Positions 13,243-24,235 of a stretch of 64,000 nucleotides of DNA are shown here, piece by piece; position 1 is the first letter of the stretch; each line of letters starts with the position of its first letter. A program made the translations under genes and the position numbers. This stretch comes from Loxodes magnus (taxonomy: Eukaryota; Ciliophora; Karyorelictea; Loxodida; Loxodidae). The stretch is taken from the NCBI GenBank assembly GCA_946699065.1, contig CAMPDV010000009.1, positions 1,674,001-1,738,000 of the forward strand, given 5' to 3'. The notes under the pieces were generated by a model that did not search any database, was not told the DNA's origin, and worked only from the letters and a program-made list of their open reading frames with translations.

Positions 13243-14176
13243 AATATTATTAATAAATTATGTATAATCCTTCATCAGCAATCGTATGTATATTCAAAGT
13301 TTAACTATATGACACTTTCATTCCATTAATCTGAATAACATATAACAATCAAACGATTATATATCTTAGGCAATGTTATGCATTAATTAATCTCTTTTAA
13401 ATTAACTTTTTATCATTACTCTTAGTGTATTTTATAAAGTATTATTTTAAGTAGGCTAAATATATTCTTGATGTTTGACTATTATTATAATAATTTATGA
13501 TATCAACATATCAATTAGGATAAAAGCTTAGCATACTAGATCTATATTTCTTTTTTACTTTTACTTAATTTGTGTTTTCTAATCCCCACTTAAATCAATT
13601 AATCGTGATTAATATTTCAATCCTTTTCTCCCAACTGATAATAACCAACTCTATCTTACTAATCAAAGCTAAATAATGTTTGCTATAGACTATTAAGTAT
13701 CTCTACCTTTAACAGATTATCTAAACAAGACTTAGCAAAATTAATTAAATATATAGCCTTATTTGCTTATGCCATTACTCATAACTAGTAGCAGTAGTAG
13801 TTTAATATATTTACTAATCTCCTTATACTATATTAATGTTAGAATGCGTAAGTATTTTATTATATTGCTTACTTTGTAGTTTTCTTATTCTCTTAATTAT
13901 CTATTGGCTAAACTTAACGTCAGCAACTACCTTTATAAGATTCTCTTTGCTTCAAAGTAATTTCTTAGAAAGGTCTTTCTCTTTTGGTTGTATCATATTA
14001 TATATTATAAGCATCTGAAATTAAATGTGACTCTCTTCTATCCCCTCTTACTAATATATCCTATACAAGGAGTGTGCAAATTACAATGAGGTTAGAGATA
14101 AAGATAGGCATAGTAAGCAGGTAAGAGGTAGAATAAATAGGAGATATCTAATAAACTATAAAGAGGCTATTAACAA
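13243..14176. other. Gap without a supported gene
   Basis: T-rich sequence with no conserved feature. A short hydrophobic ORF around 13836-14018 has no support beyond being open. Confidence 0.45.
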
Positions 14177-15580
14177 ATGGCTGAAAGTAATTTCTTTATA
14201 GCTTAAAATCTTTTTAACGAAATAAAGGAATATAGATAGCATCAAGCTAGATTGCAATCTATTATCACCGACCAATTTAGACATAATCTTCATAAATATG
14301 AACTACAACTTAAAGCCAAATTTGCTGATAAGCAAAATGAACTTGCCAATTATTGGAAATCATTCGATTAGCTTTTGAGTGCTGTTTAGGCTTTATTGAA
14401 TTCTAGAGTTATCAACTAGAAGGAGCTTATTGCACTTCAGTAATAATTTGAAAGTTGGATTATATAAGAGCCAAGCTTGAGGTTAGATTCTTTTCATAAG
14501 GTATAATAGCCTTCAAGTTTGGATATAGAATAGGAATGTATCTAGAGAAAAAAAGTAGAAGAAATGCTTGCAGAAAAGACAGAAAGCTACTCTGCTCTCT
14601 ATTAAGAAAATATGAAGCTTAATAATGAAAACATGATGCTATCTCATAAAGTTAAAGAGCTTGGAGAGTAGAACTAAGAGCTTTACTCGATTCTCAAAAT
14701 TTAGTAAGATGAACTAGAGAAAATAACTTAGCAAGTTGAGTAAATTTAGTCTCAATAAGAAAAAAGCTTCGAAGCTGTTTACAATTCTCTAGAGTAAATA
14801 CCTTAGGGTAAAGTTCTAGCAGAACAGTAATAAATATAGCAGGAAAAGTAGGATTTACTGGAGATAACATAAAAGTAAGAAGATGTTATAAATCTTATGA
14901 AGTAGTAAATTGAAAACTTGGAGTAGTAAAAAGCATAACTTACATCTGAACTTGAAGCATGTATTTTGAATAACGATAACTTATAGTAGAAAAACTAAGA
15001 GTTAACATTTTTTTTTAAAAGGAGTGAGAAAGAAACTGTTCCTAACAAATCATAGTAATAAGCGGATCAAAACTATAGTCAAAATCTATCTGATGAATAG
15101 AGCTTCGATAATATGACTATTGCTAAATTAGAAGAAGCATGAACAAAAAAACTAGAGGAGTAAGAAGAGTTGTTTGAGCTAAAATATTAAGAGTTGCTTG
15201 AAGAAAAAGACAAAAAAATAAAATAAATGGAACTTTAGTTAGCAAGGTTTGCAAAAAAATGTGGATAATAGATTGAAGGAAATGAGGTTTAGGACCTGAG
15301 ATAATCTGATAGATCTTCATTGTAAATTTATGAAGATTCATAAGAAGAAAAACTAATGACTTTCAAGCAATAAGTCACCAACATTTATAGAAAGATAAGA
15401 TAACTCCTAATGTTGTTCCTTCAGAATCCAAAACGTTCCTATTTAGATGAAGCTATTTCATTATTAACCAATCAATTTCAAGAAGAACGAGAGAGCCAGA
15501 TGCGAGATTATTAAGCTTCAAGTGATAGACAAAAAAAGAGTGCGAGTGATCTTTTGAATTTATATTTAAATAAAGCATGA
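14177..15580 (+). CDS. Long coiled-coil protein
   Basis: 467 residues without introns, ending in tandem TGA TGA (15578-15583). The N-terminal 110 residues are helical and less charged. A near-continuous coiled coil follows from about residue 140 to 385, rich in Gln (mostly TAA/TAG), Glu, Lys and Leu. One in-frame TGA (LEEA-W-TKKL) is read through at about residue 320. The C-terminal 60 residues are charged. The gene converges on CDC45, whose stop lies 222 bp away. A structural or ciliary role is possible. No homologue is recognised. Confidence 0.8.
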
Positions 15581-15801
15581 TGAAAATGGTTTATGAAGTA
15601 TGACGCTTTACACTTGATGCTGATTTAATTATTTTTTTATCAAAGATCTTATTAATACAACTCTTAACAGTCTGTTTAGAATCTCTCTAAACAGACTAAC
15701 ATTTTGCATAGTCTTTGCTACCCACTCCTAAGGTTTCAAAAAACTTTTAGGATTAAGGTTGCTGGAATTTTTGTTGCCTTAGAATAGAACTATTCTAATA
15801 G

Positions 15802-17509
15802 TCAACTTCTATTCCTATAATCATCGCCTTATCTTTTAGTCATTTTGAGAGTAGAAGAAGCTCTTGGATTTAGAACGTAAAAGTAAATACCATCATACGA
15901 GCAAAACCTGAATAATTCAAGCCATTAAACCGTAAGATTTTACCTTACAGAAAAATCTAGAAAGGTGAACGTAAATAGAAAACACTCTATCCTTTGATTT
16001 AGTAATATAGAAGATAAAAATTTGCCCTCTTAGGAGACTAAAATTTATTAAAATACAATAGCATCGAAAAAACTTTTGAATGACTCTTTACTAACCTCTA
16101 TGACACTTTGATCAAAACTTTCATAGCGAACCTCACAGTTACTTTATTCACTAATGGCTTTCTGAAACCTTACGTTGAAATCATTTTTAAGGGCTTCGCC
16201 TACTGAAATCCCAACTATAACATAAGTTTCTTCTAATTATTAGCAAAGCAAGAACGGCAATTTATCTCTGTTTTGCTAATAGCATGAAAGAACTAATAAG
16301 GCTAAGTGCTTTAAGTGTAAAGTTGAGCTTGTATAGCTTGGTGTATTTACAATACAGTATCTAAAATCTGAAGCGCGAGCTATTTATTTTTTTTCTAAAA
16401 TTTGCATTGCTTTAGTATGCATATTTACCATTGACTCCTTCCATATTTTGACACCTTTCTACATCATTTACATATCAGGCTTTTCAAGGATTAGTTTATA
16501 AGCATCCCAAAAATTGCTTTCTTTATGATCCTCAAGTAGAGCAATCATTGAGAAGACAACATCAGCAGCTGAGTATTCTCTTTAGTTTTAGTACTTGTAT
16601 TGAAATGTCTATATAAGGAAGTCTTAGAATTGGTACAATTAAGCAAACTACAGTAATCTTTCTCTGAAGATAGTTTTAGAATTTTACGACATGAATATAT
16701 AAGCTTACTTAGCTTCTCGAAGAGGAATTCCAAGAGCCGCTAGAAACTTCGATATTTCTTTTTTTCCGTTTTCTTTCCATATTATGAACTTAGTAGCAGT
16801 GTATGTTGAATGAATCATACTCTCATAAAGGCTCCAATGTCTATAAAGAGTCAATTGATAATCCAATATTTATTCAAGGTGAGATTTTTGCTAATGCTTC
16901 AAGCGTTATATTTCTATGATTTTTTCGTATTCTATTTTTGAAATTCTATTTAGTAAGTACTAACTTGTGCTTCCTAAGCTTCATAGTCAAATTTAGTGCT
17001 CCTTGGCTTTATTTAAGGAGTCTGCTATTTAAAAGAGAACTTAAGAAGCAGCTACTCCATAAAAGTTTTCGTTATAATAAGCAGCAGCAACTTCTTCAGT
17101 CTTCTAATTTCCAATAGGACACTTCTCTATATTAGTGGATCCATCGTCTATTATAAGTATCTGATGATTTTCATAGTCTAAGTTAGTATGAAAGATAGGT
17201 CTGTGATGGTCAATGACAAGACATGTAGCTGAAGTTAATTAGCTAAGGTCATATGACGCTCCACAGTTTATTAGTATATATAGGCATTACCCATTCAAAA
17301 GCTCGGCCATCCTAAAATAGCTATCAACAGGTTTGACGTTGAAATTATTAACGCTATCTAAGCAATGCATCTGAATAAAGAATTACAAGAATGCGAAGAG
17401 CGCATAAAGAATCAGGATCAGGAGTAACAAGAATAGTGCAACCGTCTTTTAAAACTTGATTAACAAGGATAGTTCAGGTTTCCTTAATTTATTCCGCGGG
17501 AATCAACAT
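15802..17509 (-). CDS. CDC45: CDC45, replication initiation factor
   Basis: 563 residues: 41 codons, a 16-nt intron, 522 codons and a TGA. Cdc45 is the DHH-like subunit of the CMG replicative helicase (Cdc45-MCM-GINS). Family signatures in order: ILVTPDPDSLCAL near residue 30; INCGASYDL and a CLVIDHHRPIF motif in the first 110 residues (pseudo-DHH domain); an acidic/DDGS segment; then KKEISKFLAALGIPL.EAKQ.Y, QTFQYKY..REYSAADVVFSMIALLE, and near the end FNVRFQKAI....CEVRYESFDQSVIEVSKESF. Length equals the usual 560-570 residues, but the conserved end is reached about 80 residues before the stop, so an extra C-terminal segment is present. Two TGA codons near the N terminus and at HQI-W-LW are Trp. 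The start (MLIPAEQIKE) fits the family. Confidence 0.93.
17371..17386 (-). other. 16-nt intron in CDC45
   Basis: Read on the minus strand: GTAATTCTTTATTCAG. Splicing joins LCALRIL to MHCLDS, matching the Cdc45 N-terminal domain. The unspliced frame loses all similarity. Confidence 0.92.
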
Positions 17510-17701
17510 TTTAAACTAATAAGATTTAAATAAAACTTACTTAAAGAAAAGATTTACTTGCATTTAATCTAACTTTCAATTCTTTTAAACTCTATACTTT
17601 TAGAATTATTCATATATTTAAATCTTTTGCTTCTCTTTTACCTTATTACCTCTTAGAGTCTGTCATTATTATAGTTATATAAAAGTCTAAAATTTTGCTA
17701 G

Positions 17702-18540
17702 ATGAAAATTAATGAAGAATAAGGTTAGTATGAAGAAAAGTGAGGGGAGTAGAAGAAAATGATTACTGATAGAAGGAGGTTATCTAAACCTGGCTCGTAT
17801 ATGGATAATTTAATAAAATAGAGTATCGAAAATAAATTGGTAAGCAAAATAATGAAGAAGAGAGGATAAAAATTTTAAAATAGCTTGCTATTTATTTCTT
17901 GCTTTAGATAGAAAAGACAATAATAAAGCCTTATATGATCTATATTCATACTCATCTTATTATCGCTTATAATTTTAAAGGGATAGTAATTGATTTAGAA
18001 GTAAATGATAGTTATATTACTTTATTTAAGACTGATATAGTATTAAATATTTTAGGATAAAACAATGTAAAATTTATTTGAGCCAAAAAGCTTGGCTTTC
18101 AGTAAGCTTAAATTTTGGCCTTTTACTTTTGAAAAATAAATAGCTATAAGTTTTAATAATGAGTAGATGTTACCAGAAAAATAATAGAAAAATAGATTTT
18201 ATAATAAGGAAGATACAGGAACATTAGCAGTATCAAGAGTATAAAATATTATTGCATACTTAAATGATATAATTCTTACATTTACTTTTTTAATTTAACG
18301 GAAATATCATTTTCCATATCCTTTAATCATATATATTTAGAATGCAGGGTATGTGAACATATAAACAATATCCAATCTGAAGTTATTATAGCATGGGAGA
18401 ATTATTATAGTACCACTAAAATGATAAAAGTTGTTTCTATAAATAGGGAATGAATGAGTATGTACTATAAGCAACTTGAAATACAACAATTAGCTATTAA
18501 GACAGGTTCAGAAATTCGTATAATGAGAATAAGATAGTGA
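17702..18540 (+). CDS. Unknown gene with several short introns
   Basis: Diverges from CDC45 with 192 bp between start codons. Exon 1 starts MKINEEQ. A 17-nt segment (17724-17740, GTTAGTATGAAGAAAAG) then links to a strongly coding frame (ENDYWQKEVIQTWLVYG..., to ...IDLEVNDSYITLFKTDI...). A 16-nt intron at 18067-18082 (GTAAAATTTATTTGAG) links to ...SLAFSKLKFWPFTFEKQ...GTLAVSRVQN. The last exon (bases about 18350-18537) reads ...IQSEVIIAWENYYSTTKM... and ends at a TGA at 18538. The join between the third and last exons is unresolved. The protein is mixed alpha/beta in composition, about 250 residues. I recognise no domain. It converges on the next minus-strand gene with 77 bp between stops. Confidence 0.55.
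18067..18082 (+). other. 16-nt intron
   Basis: GTAAAATTTATTTGAG; removing it joins two strongly coding frames (…NILGQNN to PKSLAFSK…). The acceptor GAG is less typical than the TAG/CAG of the other introns. Confidence 0.65.
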
Positions 18541-18617
18541 TCATTATGTGTGAATATGAATATAAGCTAATCTAAACAAGTTAGTTACTGCAGAAACTAG
18601 TTTCATCTGCAGAACTT

Positions 18618-19574
18618 TCAAAAAATTAAACATAATTTTACAAGTTAAATAAAGCTCTCAACTGAAAGTCCAAAGCCTGCACTGTCTTTCTTCAAAGAGA
18701 AAATTTGCTCTTGAGATGCTTTCATAAAATCCTGAAGCTTGTCAATGTGCAGAGCAATTTAGATTTCTTAACACAGCTCTTTAGTACTGAGCAGACTCAA
18801 GCTACCAACCTTAAGACAGAGACTTGAGAATTCTATTTCTTGTCCAAGATAATATTCAATCTCAAAAAAGCATTCATTACAGCATGAAGTAATAATCTCT
18901 TACACTGATGGCTAGATAGAGCAATGCAAGTTATCAAATATTTTGAATCCATGATAAATGCTTGTACAAGGGAATAATAAACTAACTTTTCTTTCATACA
19001 GTGAAAAACCTGAAATAAGAGGACTTTGAGTTTCGTTAAAATTCTGTAGCAGTAAAGTGGGAGGATTCATTCATTTCGGAAAATAGGAATTACTATAGAT
19101 CCAAACTTCCAGCACTGCTCCTAGACTTATACTTACTTGTATATCTAGCACATCAGCAAAGTCTTGTTCGATTAAATTTAATCAAGAATCATCAATTTGG
19201 GGCAATCTAACTAGTTGGCAGTAATTATTAGCTATAGTCTCACAGAAAAACCTAACATTCTAAAACATCTCTTGAAAATGTATCCCTCTCAACATAATTT
19301 CATGAATAAGCTTAAAAGACTTATCATCACAAGAATATTCCCATCTACTTTTAGATGGATTCAAGTTATTATAAACTTAGCGCTCTCAGAAATCCAAAAG
19401 ACTGAGACACTCAGTGCTTCACGAATGGTCTCAGAAAAGTCTAAAGAACTATACTTTGATTAACTTAAATAGGTCACTGCAACCTATTTACTTCTATGAA
19501 TCATCAAATGTTTTTTAGTGAGGATCTATTAGATTTGCTTCAGTTTAATCACAACTTAGTGCTTTACACCCCAT
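18618..19574 (-). CDS. Unknown 318-residue protein
   Basis: One open frame from ATG at 19574 (MGCKALSCDQTEAN) to a TGA at 18618. The composition is that of a folded globular protein: mixed charge, many aromatic residues, Cys-rich (for example TSCCNECFFE), and Trp residues encoded by both TGG and TGA (LF-W-DHS-W-ST, DF-W-ER, DS-W-LN, PK-W-MN). The MGC start could allow N-myristoylation, which is inference. A GTAAGT...TAG string inside the frame at about codon 150 is not spliced in my reading because downstream codons are coding-like only when it is retained. No family recognised. Its start codon is 7 bp from that of VTI1 on the other strand. Confidence 0.65.
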
Positions 19575-19581
19575 TTTTTAA
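19575..19581. promoter_or_regulatory. 7-bp divergent start-codon spacer
   Basis: The spacer between the minus-strand ATG (19572-19574) and the VTI1 ATG (19582-19584) is only T/A. Each gene must use the coding region of the other for its 5' leader and promoter. Confidence 0.5.
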
Positions 19582-20235
19582 ATGGAAACATTCGCTAGCT
19601 ACGAGTAAGAATTCTGTAAATAAATATAATCTGTATAAAGGAAGCTTTAAGTACTTGGTAGTTAGCCTAGAGAAAGAAAGGAGGCTGCTATAAATGAAGC
19701 GTAGTAAGAATTAGGTGATGCTGAAAAGTGTCTTCGCTAGATGGAAATAGAGACGACAGCTTTAGGCGCTTAATAACGAATCGCTGTTCAGAAATAGCTA
19801 AGATCTCATAGAGATGACTTTGAATAACTTAAAAAGGACTTTAGAAAAGAGGAAAATAACTATATGGAATAAAAAAATAAGGACACTCTTATGGGTTCAC
19901 GTCTAGATGTTGGAAGTACATATGATCATAGACAAAGGCTTTTAGCAACAAATGATTTACTCTATAATTAAATTTAAAAGCCAGAGCTTGCTAAGTAAAA
20001 AGCTCTTGAAAGTGAACAAATATCTATAGAAGTAGAAAACGATCTTCATATGAACAACGAAAAGATTATTGATACTCCTTAAAATGCCAAATAACTAGAT
20101 GATAATCTTGGAAAAGGGAACCATTTGATAAGAGAGATGTCAGCAAGAGTATTATCAAATAAAAAAATACTGATAGTTTTCGGTATAATCCTAACCTTTG
20201 TGATAGCATCAATTGTATATATGAAATTAAGCTGA
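19582..20235 (+). CDS. VTI1: VTI1, Qb-SNARE
   Basis: 217 residues, the usual Vti1 length. Vti1 is a Qb-SNARE acting in Golgi-to-endosome and vacuolar fusion. The N terminus (METFASYEQEFCKQI) matches the short YE.EF start of the family, followed by the helical Habc-like region with INEAQQELGDAEKCLRQMEIE. The SNARE motif (about residues 125-190) contains RLLATNDLL and later ENDLHMNNEKIIDTPQNAKQLDDNLGKGNHLIREMSARVL. The single C-terminal TM anchor (KILIVFGIILTFVIASIVYM) is followed by four residues and the TGA at 20233. No intron is needed. A paralogue lies at 9830-10472. Confidence 0.9.
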
Positions 20236-22296
20236 AAACTATGATACTTTATTCTTTATTATTCTATATAATTAACATACTAAACCTATAAGTACATTAA
20301 GATCCCACCTTTCATTTGAACATCTCATTGAGTCTTAATTAAGTAATTATTTTGGTACTAAAAGCTAGTTTAATGATATCAAGCATATTCTAGAAGCTAG
20401 TTTTATAGCAATATTCTATAAAATTTTCCATTTTTAATAATAATTATTCATAAATAAAAAAATGACCCTAATTAAGAAGCAAGTTTATCTGAATAATATT
20501 TAAGAAATTATAAATCTAATAGGATATAAAAGGAAGGAAAAGCATAAATAGATTAGAAATAGAAAATCTTTTTATCTCATTAACTGACTTAATCACTTGT
20601 TAAAGTGGAGATAAAGACAAATAATTAAGTAAAGTATATAATTTTATATTGGTTTAAACAAGTTTTATCACTTAATTTATATCTTTTAGCTTTGTATAAT
20701 ATAGAAGTTGATTATAAATATATTAAATACTAGAAACTTTTAAAACCAAGTTTCGACTTAAATTTTAGATTAATTAAGACTCAAGATTGTCTTCCCTTTC
20801 TAGCATGAATGATTCTAGTTTTTTTCGATCAATTATATGAATTTTTGTAATTTACACTTGCTAATCTCTCTTTTTAATACAATTAGTAAGTGATTTGCTT
20901 GCATCAACACATCATCCTCTTTAGGTACAGAAGGGAATCAAAAGCCAATGTTATAACTTAGATATTTTAGTTCATAAATGTATAATGCAAGTATCACTTA
21001 ATTTTCATAGTTCATATAATCTTCATATAATACATTTTCGTCTTTGTGTACATGTAAATTAAAAGCTCTTCAAAAATGATGCTTCGGACAAAGGAAAAAT
21101 ACCGAATACAATTATTAGTTGGATTAACTTACTTGAATAAAAAGCTTCGCTTATGATGTAATAATAAAGTTCCATTTGGACTACAAAACTCAAATATGTA
21201 ATAAAGGCAAATTATATAGCAGCAAATATACTTAATAGAGATCGCTATTAGATGGAAATAATAAATATTGGAATTGCATTATAATATCTAATCTTAGAAA
21301 TAGCTTCTATACATAATCTCAGAATCAAGACAAATTAAATCTATTAATATTTGTTAAAGCAGAACTACTCTAACAATAGTAATTGATGGCTTTCTCTAAC
21401 TAAAGGCCTAAAATTATAAATACTATAATTGTATATACTAAGTATATCTACTATCTTGATTACTATACACTCTATTATAAGTTAAAAAGGTTTAAAAGTT
21501 AAACTAATGGTCTATTAACTTTACTTAATTTTAACTATATAATGTCTTTTTTTCCCATTAGTGAAGATACTAAGATATTCATAAGGAAACTTAATTAGTA
21601 TTTGCAGCTTCAGGTTTATTTTATAAAAGAGCGCGACTGTGAATATTAGCTTAGCAAATATTTTAACTATTTTAATAATTCAAACTATTTAAGGAGTTTT
21701 AACCAGTTAACATAATGATTAACTTTACAAAGGTACAAGATATTATTGTGGCTATTATTGAAGACTTTAAATATATAATCTTCTTAAAATCCTTTTTGGT
21801 AATTTCTTTCTATTAGTTTCTATCTTCTATAACTTATATAGAAGATTGTAAATTACTCATCTAGTTTATAATCTAAATAGCTTGTATAGTTATTGAAAGT
21901 TATTTAATAGACAAATATAGGATCTACTGAGAGAAGAATGATAAAAAATGTGGTTTGTATAAAGGTAAATTTTTAATTAGAATAGTATCACTTTTAATTA
22001 TTATTTGCTAAACCCTTTTTTGAATAAATAGAGTATAAGATAACTTATCGCTATGTTGAGACTAAGGTCTAAGAACTAGAATACCATACACAATTCTACA
22101 TCTTTAGTTCTTTTATTTCTTAATAATACCACTTTGCTTTCTTTCTTCTATGATTTCTATCCTTCCTAGTATATAGTGACAATAGAGTTTAAAAATAGAA
22201 GTAAGTGAAGAGTGTATAATAGTATCTAGTACTAAGAGTAAAGTAAAGGATATCTTTACTATTTTGCTTTATTAAGTAATTTAATAGTGTATTAAA
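20236..22296. other. Gap without a supported gene
   Basis: About 2 kb of AT-rich sequence. Short coding-like stretches occur near 20460-20700 in two frames of the + strand, but no start-to-stop model or motif supports them. Confidence 0.35.
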
Positions 22297-23805
22297 ATGT
22301 AGTATTAGAGTAACCCAAGGCCTCCTATAAACTTTGGTGCTTTTTGTACAAATACCAATGTGAAATAGAAGCAGCTAAAAAAGCCAGCTACTGCTAATTT
22401 AAAAAATAGATAAGTCTAGAAAGCTACTTCCAATGCTAGTCTTTAGGAAATCATTAATAGTTTTAACTAAATGCAATTCCCTGAACAAGATAGCTAGAAT
22501 TAATAGCCAAATAAAGCTAAAAATGTATCATAGACTAATAAGTAATTGTAATATAAAAAGTTTTAGTATCAAACACCTGAGACTAAAAAGCCTTTAAGAC
22601 ATTAGTCTCTAAATAGAAGCTTCAACACAAACTAAAACTTAGATGAGAGTCAGATCAGAAAGAAATCTTAAAATGTGATGAATAATTCGTATTTATCATC
22701 TCCTAATGCTAAATAAAGAACTTAATAAAAGGAATTTTAAAAGACCAATAATACTTCTAGGAGTCAAAGCAAATTCAAAAATATGAGCAGTGCTAGTTAG
22801 AACTAGTAAAATGAGAATTAGCAGTAAAGTATAGACTAAGTAGAGCTAATTTTGTCCAGTAATAAAATCTTATAATAACACTCTGTAGACTAGTAGAATC
22901 TACTGCGAGTTAAAGATAGCTAAGGGAGCGCTCAGTAGCTCTCATAAAATATGGAAATTGCATAATTAATTGACAGGATATTTGAAAGTCCATTAAAGTA
23001 AGGCAATCTCTAATCTCCCTTTAAAAATTAAAATAACTAATGCTTTGAATAAAACCAAAAGTAAAGTTAATCTTCTTGAAATGATTTGAATAGCATGATA
23101 GAAGTCAACTAACTTAAAAGTTAAGAGAAAAATATACTTCCTTTATAAAATTGTCAAAGTTTAAACTAAAACGAGGTCTTGAAACCTAAAGCAGTAACTA
23201 CTTCGAAAGTAAAGTCTAAGCATAAACATTGCCACTCTTCAGATTTAGATACTTGCTTTGTAAATTAATTATCTTGTGATAAGGTTAGTGAAGATTCTGA
23301 ACGTCCTAGATTATTTCCTTAGCTTGATGAATCGTCAAAAGAAGAAGATTTATCCTCAGACTAGAAAAACTATTATAAATAAAAGGAGCCAAATAACTGG
23401 ATTTAAAAGGTTGTTAATCTATAGAACTGTAAAGAAACCTAAATCACTCCAGAACATCTGAGTGTTGAAAACAGTTAAGTCTAGCTGGAGAATGAACAAT
23501 TAAAATAGCGACTATCGTTTCTTGAACTTTTACTAAACGATAGAAATTTAAGAATCTAAAATGAAAAATAGTCTTTGTAAAGCTAGATAGAAACTAGAAC
23601 TAATTATAAGCTTTAATAAATTAAAATAAGTCATGAGGCTAAGCTACAAATTTCATCAAAATTTCAAGCTGAATTAGAGTAAAAAGCAGATGAATGGTAA
23701 GAGAAGGTAATTGATCTAATGGAAAGTGTTGATTAGCAAAGAAAAAAATCTACTGCATGGAAGAAAAGTGATTTTTATGAAGATTATAAAGATGAAGAAA
23801 TCTGA
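22297..23805 (+). CDS. Gln/Asn/Ser-rich protein with C-terminal coiled coil
   Basis: 502 residues, intronless. Residues 1-350 are low in complexity (Gln, Asn, Ser, Lys) with many TAA/TAG codons and look disordered. A charged His/Ser patch (KSKHKHCHSSD) lies near residue 310, and a coiled coil runs from about 395 to 485 (QLENEQLKQRLSFLELLLND...). One in-frame TGA (QSS-W-NDL) is Trp. I stop at the TGA at 23803. A second in-frame TGA 20 codons later (about 23857) is a possible alternative end. Such proteins are common in ciliary/basal-body proteomes of ciliates, but this one has no recognisable domain. Confidence 0.75.
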
Positions 23806-24235
23806 TTTATAGCAGATCAACATTGGCTTAATCTTAATTCTTAATCCTAATTCATGTGAAGCTTATTTAATATATTATCTATCCTAAACTTTCAACTAGC
23901 CTAGATATTTTAAATCTATTATTAAATAGAAAAATCTTAATTAATTTACTCATATTGAATAATATTTGATTCACATGCTTTTATAAAGCTTTGAGATTTT
24001 GATAATTAAAGAATCTTATAGTAATAAATTAAAAACTAAAGGAAGCTTAATTTAAAAATTGATATTTAATTATTGTTTCATGTAGTAATTTTATTAGCAA
24101 GAGCTCTTGTGTTATTATTATTATGATTAGCTTTTCTTCTTGAAGGATTTATAAATAAGTTATTTTCTTATGGAACTTATAATATTGAAGTTATTGCTGA
24201 ATGTAAGAGAAAGATTGGGAAAAATATTGGATTAG
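23806..24235. other. Convergent intergenic region
   Basis: Lies between two convergent genes. AT-rich, with no feature recognised. Confidence 0.5.

Noticed and set aside
19145-19160. GTAAGT...TAG 16-mer inside the minus-strand gene at 18618-19574
   Set aside because: It looks like an intron, but removing it moves the downstream sequence into a clearly poorer frame.
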